A DNA stretch of 64,000 nucleotides from Rhizobiales bacterium TNE-4 (GTDB taxonomy: Bacteria; Pseudomonadota; Alphaproteobacteria; Rhizobiales; Beijerinckiaceae): assembly GCA_019083985.1 (NCBI GenBank), contig JAHRCV010000001.1:1550001-1614000 (forward strand), given 5' to 3'. The position numbers and the translations under genes were made by a program. The notes beneath the pieces are model-generated. The model did no database searches. It saw nothing but the letters and a program-made list of their open reading frames with translations, and was not told the DNA's origin. Position 1 is the stretch's first letter. Every line of letters starts with the position of its first letter. Shown in pieces: positions 1-8,438 of this stretch.

Positions 1-1
1 G

Positions 2-595
2 CTCGCAACAGAAATTCGCCATTTGCAGCGCACGGAAGTTCTGGAAGCGGAGGAGTTTTTCTCCGAAGGCCAGAAGGGCTCTTCTGCCATGCCGCACAAG
101 CGCAATCCGGTGCTGACGGAAAATCTGACCGGCCTTGCCCGGATGGTGCGTGCCTATGTGACGCCCGCGCTTGAGAATGTGGCGCTCTGGCATGAGCGTG
201 ATATTTCACACTCCTCGGTCGAACGCATGATCGGACCTGATGCGACAGTGACGCTTGATTTCGCGCTCGCCCGTCTCACGCAAGTGGTCGACAAATTGCT
301 GATTTATGCGGCCAACATGCAGAAGAATTTGGACCGGCTCGGTGGTCTCGTGCATTCACAGCGCGTGCTGCTCGCACTAACACAAAAAGGTGTCTCTCGC
401 GAAGACGCCTACCGCCTCGTGCAGCGCAATGCGATGCCGGTGTGGCGCGGTGAAGGCGACTTCCTCACGCTGCTCAAGAATGATCCGGATGTGAAAAAGG
501 CGCTGACGGACGCCGAGATCGAAGAGAAGTTCGACCTTGGCTATCACTTCAAGCATGTCGACACGATCTTCGATCGCGTCTTCGGTAAAACATAA
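2..595 (+). CDS. purB: Adenylosuccinate lyase, C-terminal part (5' end outside window)
   Basis: The frame is open from base 2, so the gene begins upstream of the window; 197 codons remain. Adenylosuccinate lyase splits SAICAR and adenylosuccinate to release fumarate in purine synthesis. The fumarase/aspartase-superfamily signature SSAMPHKRNP is present near the start of the visible part, on the mobile loop that carries the catalytic serine, and the all-helical C-terminal domain follows (the YRLVQRNAM stretch is typical of PurB). The stop lies 5 bases from the stop of the convergent lipoprotein gene. Identification rests on the signature plus the C-terminal domain; other superfamily lyases are less likely. 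Confidence 0.93.
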   Translation, partial: LATEIRHLQRTEVLEAEEFFSEGQKGSSAMPHKRNPVLTENLTGLARMVRAYVTPALENVALWHERDISHSSVERMIGPDATVTLDFALARLTQVVDKLLIYAANMQKNLDRLGGLVHSQRVLLALTQKGVSREDAYRLVQRNAMPVWRGEGDFLTLLKNDPDVKKALTDAEIEEKFDLGYHFKHVDTIFDRVFGKT

Positions 596-600
596 TCCGC

Positions 601-867
601 TTAGTTCTTATTGCCGCTCCACGACGCAGGCGCCGTGGGATCGCGCGACGGGCCGGGTTGGCGATAATCCGGCAGCGGGCTTGCGCCCGTGCGTGTGTCG
701 ATCATCGTGTTTGATGCCGGCTGCGCCGAACCCGACATGCCGATGCCGACATAACCTGGTACCTTGCCGTCGCTCGTCGCGCCACGCGCGAAATTGGAGT
801 TGGAGCCGCTGCATCCCGCCAAAGCGAGACCAGCCAAAACAAATCCACTCACCATCATTGCGCGCAT
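601..867 (-). CDS. Small predicted lipoprotein
   Basis: An 88-residue protein with an N-terminal hydrophobic signal ending in the lipobox LALAGC, so the cysteine is probably lipid-modified and the protein membrane-anchored. The rest is polar, rich in Gly, Ser and Pro, with no enzyme motif. The ATG at 867 was preferred over the upstream one at 903 because AGGAAGG lies about 10 bases before it and because the signal peptide then starts properly. Function unknown. Confidence 0.7.
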   Translation of the reverse strand: MRAMMVSGFVLAGLALAGCSGSNSNFARGATSDGKVPGYVGIGMSGSAQPASNTMIDTRTGASPLPDYRQPGPSRDPTAPASWSGNKN

Positions 868-974
868 CGTTGAACATCCTTCCTGCCATGCCGGCTTGAT
901 CAAGACGGCCGTCAGGACCGCCTGCCGATTCCGGCAGGGGCGATCCTAGCATGAAAGCGCCTGATGCAATCGCC

Positions 975-1541
975 TCAGGCCGGCTTGCGGAAAACCCACA
1001 ATGTTTCGTGGTCCGGGCAGCGCTGGAGGCCATGACTCAACGCCAACGCCGCAATGTCAGGCTTGGCCTTCTCGAAGGCGAAAGAGCCCGTGTAGAACAA
1101 CACATGCCCACCCGGCTTCAGCTGGTCCGTCAGAAGCGCGGCCACTTCAAGATCGGTCAGCCCGCCATAGAGATCGTTCTGTTCGTTGCGGAATTCGCAG
1201 AGATGGAACAGCGTGACGGCATCAAACTGCGGCAGCATGCGTGCATCAAGCTGATAGATGTCGCCGAAGAATGCCTTGTACTGGCGCCCTACCTTCGGGT
1301 TGTCGATCAGCAGGCGGATATAATGCTCATACTCCTGCGGCGAGGCCGTGATGCCATAAACGGCATTGTCGAGATCCGGCGCGGCGCATTCGATACCCAC
1401 GAGGTGATGACCACCCGTGCCGAAATGGAAGATCGAGCCACCCTTCAGCCCGGTCTCGCGCACCCACCGCATGAAGTGGATGTCGCAGGGGCAGACGGCC
1501 TCATCAAGAGCCCAATCGTCCTTATAAATGTTGAGTTTCAT
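975..1541 (-). CDS. SAM-methyltransferase-like protein of unknown substrate
   Basis: 188 residues. A glycine-containing loop after a beta strand (IFHFGTGGHH) resembles motif I of class I SAM-dependent methyltransferases, and a later strand-loop (QLKPGGHVLFYTG) looks like the post-IV region of the same fold. The glycine loop is followed by two histidines and is not canonical, so methyltransferase activity is inference. GAGGGG about 10 bases before the ATG supports the start. It is transcribed away from the alpha-hydroxyacid dehydrogenase gene, sharing a 140-base promoter region. Confidence 0.7.
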   Translation of the reverse strand: MKLNIYKDDWALDEAVCPCDIHFMRWVRETGLKGGSIFHFGTGGHHLVGIECAAPDLDNAVYGITASPQEYEHYIRLLIDNPKVGRQYKAFFGDIYQLDARMLPQFDAVTLFHLCEFRNEQNDLYGGLTDLEVAALLTDQLKPGGHVLFYTGSFAFEKAKPDIAALALSHGLQRCPDHETLWVFRKPA

Positions 1542-1681
1542 TCCGTTCGTCCCCTCGCGCTTCTTTTTTCCCTTTTACGATATGGCGCAGGGCTTATCCA
1601 CGGCAACGATCAAGGTGCGTGGCGAAGCCAGGCGCCGGATCGTCTAGACTGCCGCTGATTCAGTGTTAAGGGCCTGATGCC

Positions 1682-2890
1682 ATGAGTTTTTTCCCCCGCC
1701 CCGCGATGGCTACCGAGCCCGCATCGCCGCCGCGTCAATTTTACGCAGGCCGTGACCTGGCCCGCGCCCAGACCATAGGCGATCTGCGCGCCATGGCGAT
1801 GCGGCGTCTGCCGCGCTTCAGTGCGGAATATCTCGAAGGCGGCGCGGAGGAAGAAATCACGATGCGCCGCAACCGGGCGGCATTCGACGCCCATGTGTTC
1901 AAGCCGCGCGTCATCCGCGACGTCTCGCAACGTGATCTCTCCAAAACCGTCCTCGGCCGCAAAAGGGCGCTGCCCTTCGCCATCGGCCCGACGGGCTTCA
2001 ACGGTCTTCTCTGGGATCAGGGAGACCATGTGCTCGCCCGCGCCGCTGCCAAGGCCGGCATCCCCTTCAGCCAGAGCACGACATCGAACCGCTCGGTCGA
2101 AGCCTTTGGCGACATTCCAAACCTCGCCCATTGGTTCCAGCTCTATCTCTTCGGCGACGATACGATCTTTCCGCAGATCATCGCCGCGGCGGATCGTGCG
2201 CAATGCGAAGCACTGATCGTGACGGTGGATTCTCCCGTGCTTGGAAATCGCGAATGGGATCGTCGCAATTACCGGCTCGGACTTGATCTCTCATGGTCTG
2301 CTAAATTCAACATGCTGATGCATCCGGGCTGGATGGCACGCATTCTCAAAAATGGATTTCCGCCTTTTCCCAATCTCGAACCGTTCATCCCGCAGCAGGA
2401 CCGCAATCTTTTCGGCGTCGCCCGTTGGTGCGCAAAACATCACCGTTCTGCGATCAGCTGGCAGAACATCGCGACCATCCGCAAACTCTGGCCCCGCAAG
2501 CTTATCATCAAGGGCGTACAGCATGAGGATGATTTGCGGATGTCCATTGATGCGGGCGCCGATGGCGTCGTCTTGTCCAATCATGGTGGTCGCCAGCTCG
2601 ATCGCGCTGTCGCCCCCGTCGAACTGATCGCGCCCGCGCGCGCCGTGGCAGGGCCCGATTTCACGATCCTTGTCGATTCCGGTTTCCGCAGGGGCACCGA
2701 AATCGTCCAAGCGCTCGCGCTTGGTGCGGATGCCGTGTTGCTCGGCCGCGCCACGCTTTATGGCCTAGCGGCCGGTGGGGAAGCGGGTGTCTCGCGCGCC
2801 ATCGAAATCCTTGCGGCCGAGATCGACCGCACCATCGGCATGTTGGGACTGACGAGCATCGAAGAGCTCGACCATCGCGTCTTCGCATAA
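1682..2890 (+). CDS. FMN-dependent alpha-hydroxyacid dehydrogenase/oxidase
   Basis: 402 residues, the family's usual length. This TIM-barrel flavoprotein family (lactate dehydrogenase LldD, glycolate oxidase, mandelate dehydrogenase) oxidises L-2-hydroxyacids to 2-oxoacids. The active-site block SNHGGRQLD places the catalytic His at about 301 and the substrate-binding Arg at about 304; Lys277 (IIKGV) and the phosphate-binding VDSGFRRG and LLGRA loops are also present. A later ATG at residue 9 is an alternative start. It precedes the split transketolase genes by 106 bases on the same strand, so it may feed or belong to the same catabolic unit. Substrate not determined. Confidence 0.9.
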   Translation: MSFFPRPAMATEPASPPRQFYAGRDLARAQTIGDLRAMAMRRLPRFSAEYLEGGAEEEITMRRNRAAFDAHVFKPRVIRDVSQRDLSKTVLGRKRALPFAIGPTGFNGLLWDQGDHVLARAAAKAGIPFSQSTTSNRSVEAFGDIPNLAHWFQLYLFGDDTIFPQIIAAADRAQCEALIVTVDSPVLGNREWDRRNYRLGLDLSWSAKFNMLMHPGWMARILKNGFPPFPNLEPFIPQQDRNLFGVARWCAKHHRSAISWQNIATIRKLWPRKLIIKGVQHEDDLRMSIDAGADGVVLSNHGGRQLDRAVAPVELIAPARAVAGPDFTILVDSGFRRGTEIVQALALGADAVLLGRATLYGLAAGGEAGVSRAIEILAAEIDRTIGMLGLTSIEELDHRVFA

Positions 2891-2996
2891 CGGCTCTGCA
2901 TCGTGCTGCCGCCGGTCGACAGGCTGGGCGCGGCTTGGCATGGTGCGGCGCTAGGACTCGCCACAAAGAGCGGGCCAGAATTGGGCAGGACAAGGA

Positions 2997-3836
2997 ATGA
3001 CCAAAGCAGGACACAACGTCTCCCTGGCGGACCGCGCCTATCACATCCGGCGCCATGCGCTGAAGATGGGCGAGGTGCAGGGACAGGGCTATATCGCGCA
3101 AGCACTCGGCGTCGCCGACGTGCTCGCGGTCTCTTATTTCCATGCGATGAATTATCGGCCCGACGATCCTGAATGGGAGGAGCGTGACCGTTTCCTGTTG
3201 TCGATCGGCCATTACGCGATTGCGCTTTATGCGGCACTGATCGAAGCCGGCATCATTCCAGAAGACGAATACATCACCTATGGCGGCGATGATTCCCGCC
3301 TGCCCATGTCTGGGATGGCAGCTTATACGCCCGGCATGGAAATTACTGGCGGCTCACTCGGCCAAGGTCTGCCGATTGCCGTCGGCGTCGCGCTCGCGCT
3401 CAAGCGCAAAAAATCGCAAGCGAAAGTCTATTGCCTGTTCTCAGATGGCGAGATCGATGAGGGCTCGGTCTGGGAAGCCGCGATGTCCGCCGGTTCCTAC
3501 GGCCTCGACAATCTGGTCGCCATTGTCGACGTCAACAATATGCAGGCAGATGGCCCCTCGAAAGGCATTCTCAACTTCGAACCTTTGGTGCCGAAATTTG
3601 AGGCCTTCAACTGGCACACGCAACGCGTGGACGGCAATGACATCGATGCACTGGTAAACGCGTTCGACGCCGCCAAAAACGCCCCCGACAAAAAGCCACG
3701 CATCATCATTTGCGACACCAAAATGGCGAAAGGCGTCGACTTCCTCGAAGCGCGCGAACGCAACCACTTCTTGCGCGTCGAAGCGGATGAATGGACCAAG
3801 GCGCTTGCGGTTCTGGACGCCGGGAGGCGCGCATGA
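2997..3836 (+). CDS. Transketolase, N-terminal (thiamine diphosphate-binding) subunit
   Basis: 279 residues, the length of the N-terminal half of split transketolases. The thiamine-binding stretch SDGEIDEGSVWEAA with the following Asn (DVNN) is present, as is the GGSLGQGLP loop. It forms an alpha2beta2 enzyme with the next gene, with which it overlaps by ATGA. Split transketolases transfer two-carbon ketol units; some homologues (AptA/AptB) act on apulose 4-phosphate rather than on pentose-phosphate intermediates. The neighbouring hydroxyacid dehydrogenase and reductase suggest a specialised sugar or sugar-acid route here, but this is inference. Confidence 0.92.
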   Translation: MTKAGHNVSLADRAYHIRRHALKMGEVQGQGYIAQALGVADVLAVSYFHAMNYRPDDPEWEERDRFLLSIGHYAIALYAALIEAGIIPEDEYITYGGDDSRLPMSGMAAYTPGMEITGGSLGQGLPIAVGVALALKRKKSQAKVYCLFSDGEIDEGSVWEAAMSAGSYGLDNLVAIVDVNNMQADGPSKGILNFEPLVPKFEAFNWHTQRVDGNDIDALVNAFDAAKNAPDKKPRIIICDTKMAKGVDFLEARERNHFLRVEADEWTKALAVLDAGRRA

Positions 3837-4858
3837 AACGGAACAAATATCAGCGCCCCGTCATCGATCTCGGGGCCGAGCGGCTCAAGACCTCGGCGAT
3901 GATCGCCTCGATTGCAGGCGCCGATCAACGCACCAAACCGGCCCCGTTCGGACATGCGCTGGTGGAGGTCGCAAAATCTCGGCCCGACATTGTCGGCCTT
4001 ACTGCCGATCTTGCGAAATACACTGACCTGCACGTGTTTCGCGATGCCTATCCGGACCGCTTCTACCAGATGGGCATGGCCGAACAGCTATTGATGGCAA
4101 CCGCCGCAGGTATGGCGCGCGAAGGCTTCACGCCCTTTGCGACGACTTATGCCGTGTTCGCGTCGCGTCGTGCCTATGACTTCATCTGCCTCGCGATTGC
4201 TGAGGAAGAATTGAACGTCAAGATCGTCTGCGCGCTGCCCGGCCTGACCACCGGCTACGGCCCCAGCCATCAGGCAACCGAAGACATCGCGATCTTCCGC
4301 GGTATGCCCAACCTGACCATCGTTGACCCCTGCGATGCGCTTGAGATCGAGCAGGCTGTGCCTGCCATCGCCGCGCATCAAGGTCCGGTCTATATGCGGC
4401 TTTTGCGCGGGAACGTTCCGCTGATCCTCGACGAGTACGGCTATAAATTCGAGCTCGGCAAGGCGAAGCTGATCCGCGATGGCGCTGATGTCCTGATTAT
4501 CTCGTCCGGCTTCATGACGATGCGCGCACTCGAAGCCGCAACCGCGCTCGAAAAGGACCGCATCAAGGCGGCGGTTCTGCATGTCCCCACAATCAAGCCG
4601 CTCGACGTTGAAACGATCCGCCGCGAAGCCGCCAAAACAGGCCGCCTCGTGGTGGTTGCAGAAAATCACACCATCGTTGGCGGATTGGGCGAAGCGGTCG
4701 CGGCCGATCTTCTGCGCAATGGCATCACACCGAATTTCCGCCAGATCGCACTGCCGGACGAATTCCTCGATGCCGGCGCGCTGCCGACACTGCACGACCG
4801 GTACGGCATTTCCACTGACGCCATGACAAAAAGGGTGAAACAATGGCTCTCGCGGTAA
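3833..4858 (+). CDS. Transketolase, C-terminal subunit
   Basis: 341 residues when started at 3833, where ATG overlaps the stop of the N-terminal subunit (ATGA). A start at 3791 is possible but would bury 45 bases in the previous gene. The pyrimidine-binding domain is present: the catalytic glutamate in GMAEQ, which activates thiamine diphosphate, the GPSHQATED loop, then a transketolase C-terminal domain. Translational coupling implies equimolar production of both halves. The 3' end overlaps the next gene by 16 bases, so the three are one operon. Confidence 0.92.
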   Translation: MKRNKYQRPVIDLGAERLKTSAMIASIAGADQRTKPAPFGHALVEVAKSRPDIVGLTADLAKYTDLHVFRDAYPDRFYQMGMAEQLLMATAAGMAREGFTPFATTYAVFASRRAYDFICLAIAEEELNVKIVCALPGLTTGYGPSHQATEDIAIFRGMPNLTIVDPCDALEIEQAVPAIAAHQGPVYMRLLRGNVPLILDEYGYKFELGKAKLIRDGADVLIISSGFMTMRALEAATALEKDRIKAAVLHVPTIKPLDVETIRREAAKTGRLVVVAENHTIVGGLGEAVAADLLRNGITPNFRQIALPDEFLDAGALPTLHDRYGISTDAMTKRVKQWLSR

Positions 4859-5745
4859 GCGGCAATTCTGTCATCGGGTTCGTCGGCTTGGGCTCGATGG
4901 GCCTGCCAATGGCCAAAAATCTCGTCGCCAAGGGCTTCACGGTGCGCGGTGCGGATTTACGCGCTGAGGCCGTGAAGGAATTGGCTGAGGCGGGCGGCGT
5001 TGCCGCCTCCTCCCCCGCCGACGCAGCCCTCAAAGCCGATGTGCTGGTGTTGATGGTGGTCAACGCCGAACAGGCTGAGACGGTGTTGTTCGAGATGGGT
5101 GCGCTTGATGCGATGATGCAGAATGGCACCGTTATTCTCATGGCCACCTGTGCACCGGGTGCTGTGGAAGCGCTGGCCAAACGCGTGGAGGCGACGGGTC
5201 GCAGTTTTGTCGATGCGCCGGTCTCCGGTGGGGTCGTCGGCGCCAAGGCCGGTACGCTCACGATCATGTGCTCGGCCCCGAACGCCGTGTTCAATCACGT
5301 GAAGCCTGTCCTCGATATTTTCGGCGACAAGCTGTTCCATGTCGGCGAAAAGCCCGGCCAAGGCGCAATGGTGAAAACCGTCAACCAATTGCTCTGCGGT
5401 GTGCATATTGCGGCGATGGCGGAAGCATTCTCGCTGGCCGAAAAAGCCGGGATCGATCTCAAGACCGTTCTCGAGATCGTCTCGAATTCAGCTGCATCGA
5501 GTTGGATGATCCGTGATCGCGGTCCGCGCATGGTGAAAGATCCAGCCGAGGTTACAAGCGCCGTCGATATCTTCGTGAAAGATCTCGGCATCGTCATGCA
5601 AGCCGGGACGTCGATGAAAGCGGCCCTCCCCATCGCAGCCGCCGCGCATCAAATGTTCCTCGCCACATCAGGACAGGGCAAGGGCACGCTCGACGATAGC
5701 CAAGTCATCGCGGCGTACCGGCAAGTGTCGGCGAAAAAGAAGTAA
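4843..5745 (+). CDS. 3-hydroxyisobutyrate dehydrogenase-family reductase (L-threonate dehydrogenase-like)
   Basis: 300 residues. The N-terminal Rossmann motif GFVGLGSMGLPMAK binds NAD(P); APVSGGVVGAKAGTLT is the substrate-binding signature and the catalytic Lys lies in GAMVKTVNQ. This family oxidises beta-hydroxyacids; the LtnD branch oxidises L-threonate in acid-sugar catabolism. The 16-base overlap with the transketolase gene shows translational coupling. No DUF1537 kinase or OtnC aldolase, which normally accompany LtnD, is nearby, so the threonate assignment is only a possibility; tartronate semialdehyde reductase is another. Confidence 0.85.
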   Translation: MALAVSGNSVIGFVGLGSMGLPMAKNLVAKGFTVRGADLRAEAVKELAEAGGVAASSPADAALKADVLVLMVVNAEQAETVLFEMGALDAMMQNGTVILMATCAPGAVEALAKRVEATGRSFVDAPVSGGVVGAKAGTLTIMCSAPNAVFNHVKPVLDIFGDKLFHVGEKPGQGAMVKTVNQLLCGVHIAAMAEAFSLAEKAGIDLKTVLEIVSNSAASSWMIRDRGPRMVKDPAEVTSAVDIFVKDLGIVMQAGTSMKAALPIAAAAHQMFLATSGQGKGTLDDSQVIAAYRQVSAKKK

Positions 5746-5792
5746 GACGAAAAGAAGGCACAACCCCGCGGCGAATTGCCGTTTTGAAATCA

Positions 5793-5829
5793 CCCGGCCC
5801 GCGCACCACCTCATGGGAAGCGGGCCGGG
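5793..5829. terminator. GC-rich hairpin after the transketolase operon
   Basis: CCCGGCCCGC (5793-5802) pairs perfectly with GCGGGCCGGG (5820-5829) across a 17-base loop. There is no T tract, so it may act as an mRNA 3' stabiliser or a factor-dependent terminator rather than a classical intrinsic terminator. It lies between the reductase gene and the zinc-ribbon gene. Confidence 0.5.
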
Positions 5830-5885
5830 CCCCTCTGTCGGTTGTCACCGTCATGTCGGACCGCATCTGAACGATGGAGGACCGC

Positions 5886-6179
5886 ATGAACACCGCCACC
5901 GGAATGCTCTGCCCGACCTGCCGTGTCGGCCTTGTGATGAGCGAGCGCCAAGGCGTCGAGATTGATTATTGCCCACAATGCCGGGGCGTCTGGCTTGATC
6001 GCGGCGAACTCGACAAAATCATCGAACGCAATGCCCGCGAAGAAGCGCCCCGCGCTGCCCCGCCGCCGCAACAACCGGTGCATCACGCGCCGCCACCGCC
6101 TTCCTATGGTTATGATCATGGCTACGGACATAAGCCCTACAAGAAGCGCAAATCATTTCTGGAAGAGCTGTTCGACTGA
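5886..6179 (+). CDS. Zinc-ribbon (TFIIB-type zinc finger) protein
   Basis: 97 residues. Two CxxC knuckles (CPTC and CPQC) about 20 residues apart form the zf-TFIIB ribbon, followed by the family-typical GVWLDRGELDKI. The C-terminal half is low complexity, rich in Pro and His then Tyr/Gly/His, ending in a basic and acidic tail. The ATG at 5886 is preferred to 5874 because GGAGG lies 5 bases upstream of it. The family is widespread and of unknown role; the ribbon probably binds zinc structurally. Confidence 0.8.
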   Translation: MNTATGMLCPTCRVGLVMSERQGVEIDYCPQCRGVWLDRGELDKIIERNAREEAPRAAPPPQQPVHHAPPPPSYGYDHGYGHKPYKKRKSFLEELFD

Positions 6180-6182
6180 TGT

Positions 6183-6244
6183 GAACAGGCCGCGATAAAT
6201 TCACGAAGGCGGCACGTGAAATGCCGCCTTCTCCTGGCCTGTTC
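6183..6244 (+). terminator. Two-tier perfect inverted repeat downstream of the zinc-ribbon gene
   Basis: An inner stem GAAGGCGGCA/TGCCGCCTTC (6205-6214 with 6222-6231, 7-base loop) sits inside an outer perfect stem GAACAGGCC/GGCCTGTTC (6183-6191 with 6236-6244), followed by TTTGG. It starts 4 bases after the stop codon. The most likely role is transcription termination or 3' end protection. Confidence 0.6.
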
Positions 6245-6488
6245 TTTGGACAAATTGACGCACATTCTGTGCACGCCACCGCATGGCAAAAAGCCTGCGG
6301 CGTGAAACGGCCTTTATTTTTCAACGCTATTGAGCAGCACGACGGACGCTGACATTTCGCCCCTATTTTTAACGAAAAAGTCATGTGATTTCCTGCCTCT
6401 TTACGAACGTGAAAGTTTTTTTAATTGCTCGGTTTGAGGTGGCCCACTTCAACGAGGCTACCTGAGGGCTCAAACCGAGGGGAATGCA

Positions 6489-8219
6489 ATGTCGATTGCG
6501 GCAGATACCGAAGCCGCCCGGGCACGGCCTATGACGCGCGAAGAAAAACGCGTGATCATGGCGTCGTCAGCGGGCACAATTTTCGAATGGTATGACTTTT
6601 ATCTTTACGGCTCGCTCGCTGCGATTATCGGCGCGCAATTCTTCTCATCCTTCCCAGAAGCAACGCGTAACGTTTTCGCGCTTCTCGCTTTCGCGGCAGG
6701 CTTCTTGGTGCGCCCCTTCGGCGCGCTGTTCTTCGGTCGCCTCGGTGACCTTGTCGGCCGCAAATACACCTTCTTGATGACCATCCTGATCATGGGCGCA
6801 TCGACCTTCATCGTCGGTCTGTTGCCCACCTACGACCAGATCGGTTGGCTCGCGCCGGTGATCCTGATCGTGCTGCGCATGCTGCAGGGCTTGGCGCTCG
6901 GCGGTGAATATGGTGGCGCAGTTGTGTACGTGGCTGAGCATGCTCCGCCCGGACGCCGTGGCTACTTCACCAGCTGGATTCAGACCACCGCGACACTCGG
7001 CCTGTTGCTGTCGCTGATGGTCATTCTCGGCGTGCGTTCCTATGTGGGCGAAGCTGAATTCGCCAAGTGGGGTTGGCGTATTCCGTTCCTGCTTTCGATC
7101 TTCCTGCTCGGCATCTCCGTCTGGATTCGCTTGCAGATGGAAGAAAGCCCGGCCTTCAAAAAGATGAAGGAAGAGGGTACGCAGTCGAAGGCGCCGCTGT
7201 CGGAAGCGTTTGGCCAGTGGAAGAATGCCAAGTTTGCCGTCATCGCTTTGTTCGGCCTCGTCGCCGGTCAGGCTGTGGTCTGGTACACGGGTCAGTTCTA
7301 CGCGCTGTTCTTCCTGCAGAGCATTCTGCGCGTCGACATGTACACCGCGAACGTTCTGATCGCGTGGTCGCTCATCATCGGCACGGGTGGCTTCATCGTG
7401 TTCGGTACGCTGTCGGACCGGATCGGCCGCAAGCCGATCATCTTGGCCGGCTGCGTCCTCGCCGCGATCACCTATTTCCCGGTGTTCAAGCTCCTCTCCG
7501 AGACGGCAAACCCGATGCTCGCCAAGGCGCAGGACACCGTGAAGGTGACCGTGATCGTCGACAAGGACCAGTGCTCGTTCCAGTTTAACCCGACCGGAAC
7601 GGCCAAGTTCACCAGCTCGTGCGACGTGACCAAGGCACTGCTCGCACGCAGCTCTGTGAACTACACCGTGCAGGAAGGTCCGAAGGGTCAGCCTGCAAAG
7701 GTGAAGATCGGCGATAAGGAAATCGCTGGTTACGACATGTCGAAGCTAACCGGCGATGCCGCCAAGACCGTTCCAGCCGCATTCACGAAATCCGTGAACG
7801 ATGCGCTTGGCGCGGCTGGCTATCCGGTTGCGGGTGTCGCCAATCCGACCATCGTGAAGATGAACGGCTTCTTCGACATTTTCCGTGGCCAGACCTTCAT
7901 GCTTGTGATGATCCTGACCTACCTCGTCATTCTCGTGACGATGGTCTATGGCCCGATCGCAGCGGCGCTCGTCGAGCTCTTCCCGACGCGCATTCGCTAC
8001 ACCGGCATGTCGCTGCCCTATCACATCGGCAATGGCTGGTTCGGCGGTCTTATGCCCGCCACATCGTTCGCGATGATCGCGCAGACCGGGGATATCTATT
8101 ACGGCCTGTGGTACCCGATCGTGATCGCGCTCGGCACCTTCGTGATCGGCATGATCTTCGTGCCCGAGAACAAGGACAAGGATATCTTCGCCGACGACAC
8201 GAAGCCGCAAAAAGCCTGA
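6489..8219 (+). CDS. MFS transporter, metabolite:H+ symporter (ShiA/ProP-like) type, with large periplasmic insert
   Basis: 576 residues against about 430 for ordinary members of this family. The N-terminal stretch GTIFEWYDFYLYG, the loop 2-3 motif GRLGDLVGRK and the loop 8-9 motif GTLSDRIGRK are diagnostic. About 125 extra residues (roughly 338-465) lie between membrane segments 9 and 10, which is the periplasmic side; they include two cysteines (362 and 378) that could form a disulfide. Likely substrates for the family are organic acids or osmolytes. Start supported by GAGGGG before ATG. A strong terminator follows, so it is monocistronic. The upstream 309-base gap holds the hairpin at 6183-6244 and presumably the promoter. 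Confidence 0.88.
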   Translation: MSIAADTEAARARPMTREEKRVIMASSAGTIFEWYDFYLYGSLAAIIGAQFFSSFPEATRNVFALLAFAAGFLVRPFGALFFGRLGDLVGRKYTFLMTILIMGASTFIVGLLPTYDQIGWLAPVILIVLRMLQGLALGGEYGGAVVYVAEHAPPGRRGYFTSWIQTTATLGLLLSLMVILGVRSYVGEAEFAKWGWRIPFLLSIFLLGISVWIRLQMEESPAFKKMKEEGTQSKAPLSEAFGQWKNAKFAVIALFGLVAGQAVVWYTGQFYALFFLQSILRVDMYTANVLIAWSLIIGTGGFIVFGTLSDRIGRKPIILAGCVLAAITYFPVFKLLSETANPMLAKAQDTVKVTVIVDKDQCSFQFNPTGTAKFTSSCDVTKALLARSSVNYTVQEGPKGQPAKVKIGDKEIAGYDMSKLTGDAAKTVPAAFTKSVNDALGAAGYPVAGVANPTIVKMNGFFDIFRGQTFMLVMILTYLVILVTMVYGPIAAALVELFPTRIRYTGMSLPYHIGNGWFGGLMPATSFAMIAQTGDIYYGLWYPIVIALGTFVIGMIFVPENKDKDIFADDTKPQKA

Positions 8220-8241
8220 CATCCTCGGGTTTGAAATAAAG

Positions 8242-8272
8242 AACCCGCCGGAGCGATCCGGCGGGTTTTTTT
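8242..8272 (+). terminator. Rho-independent terminator of the MFS gene
   Basis: A perfect 10-bp stem, AACCCGCCGG (8242-8251) with CCGGCGGGTT (8258-8267), with a 6-base loop and a run of T through 8272, 22 bases after the stop codon. Confidence 0.92.
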
Positions 8273-8285
8273 GTTGATGCCTCTT

Positions 8286-8403
8286 CCCTCATCCTGAGAA
8301 GCGATGCGCAGCATTGCGTCTCGATGGACAAGGATTTCCAGATTGCCAAGACACACGCCCCCGTGGTTCGAGACGCCGCTTACGCGGCTCCTCACTGTGA
8401 GGG
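8286..8403. repeat. Extragenic palindromic repeat element
   Basis: A 118-base imperfect inverted repeat. The left end reads CCCTCATCCTGAG...GCGTCTCGA and the right end, read on the other strand, CCCTCACAGTGAGGAGC...GCGTCTCGA. Elements with this 'CTCATCCTGAG ... GTCTCGA' layout are, to my recollection, common as dispersed intergenic palindromes in Rhizobiales. It lies between two convergent genes. I saw no second full copy in this window. Confidence 0.65.
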
Positions 8404-8438
8404 CTTGGTGCTGAGGCTCTCCGCAAGACCGCTTAAAC

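Noticed and set aside
951-1658. 235-codon frame on the plus strand
   Set aside because: It lies antisense over the methyltransferase-like gene, lacks motifs and has the look of a shadow frame.
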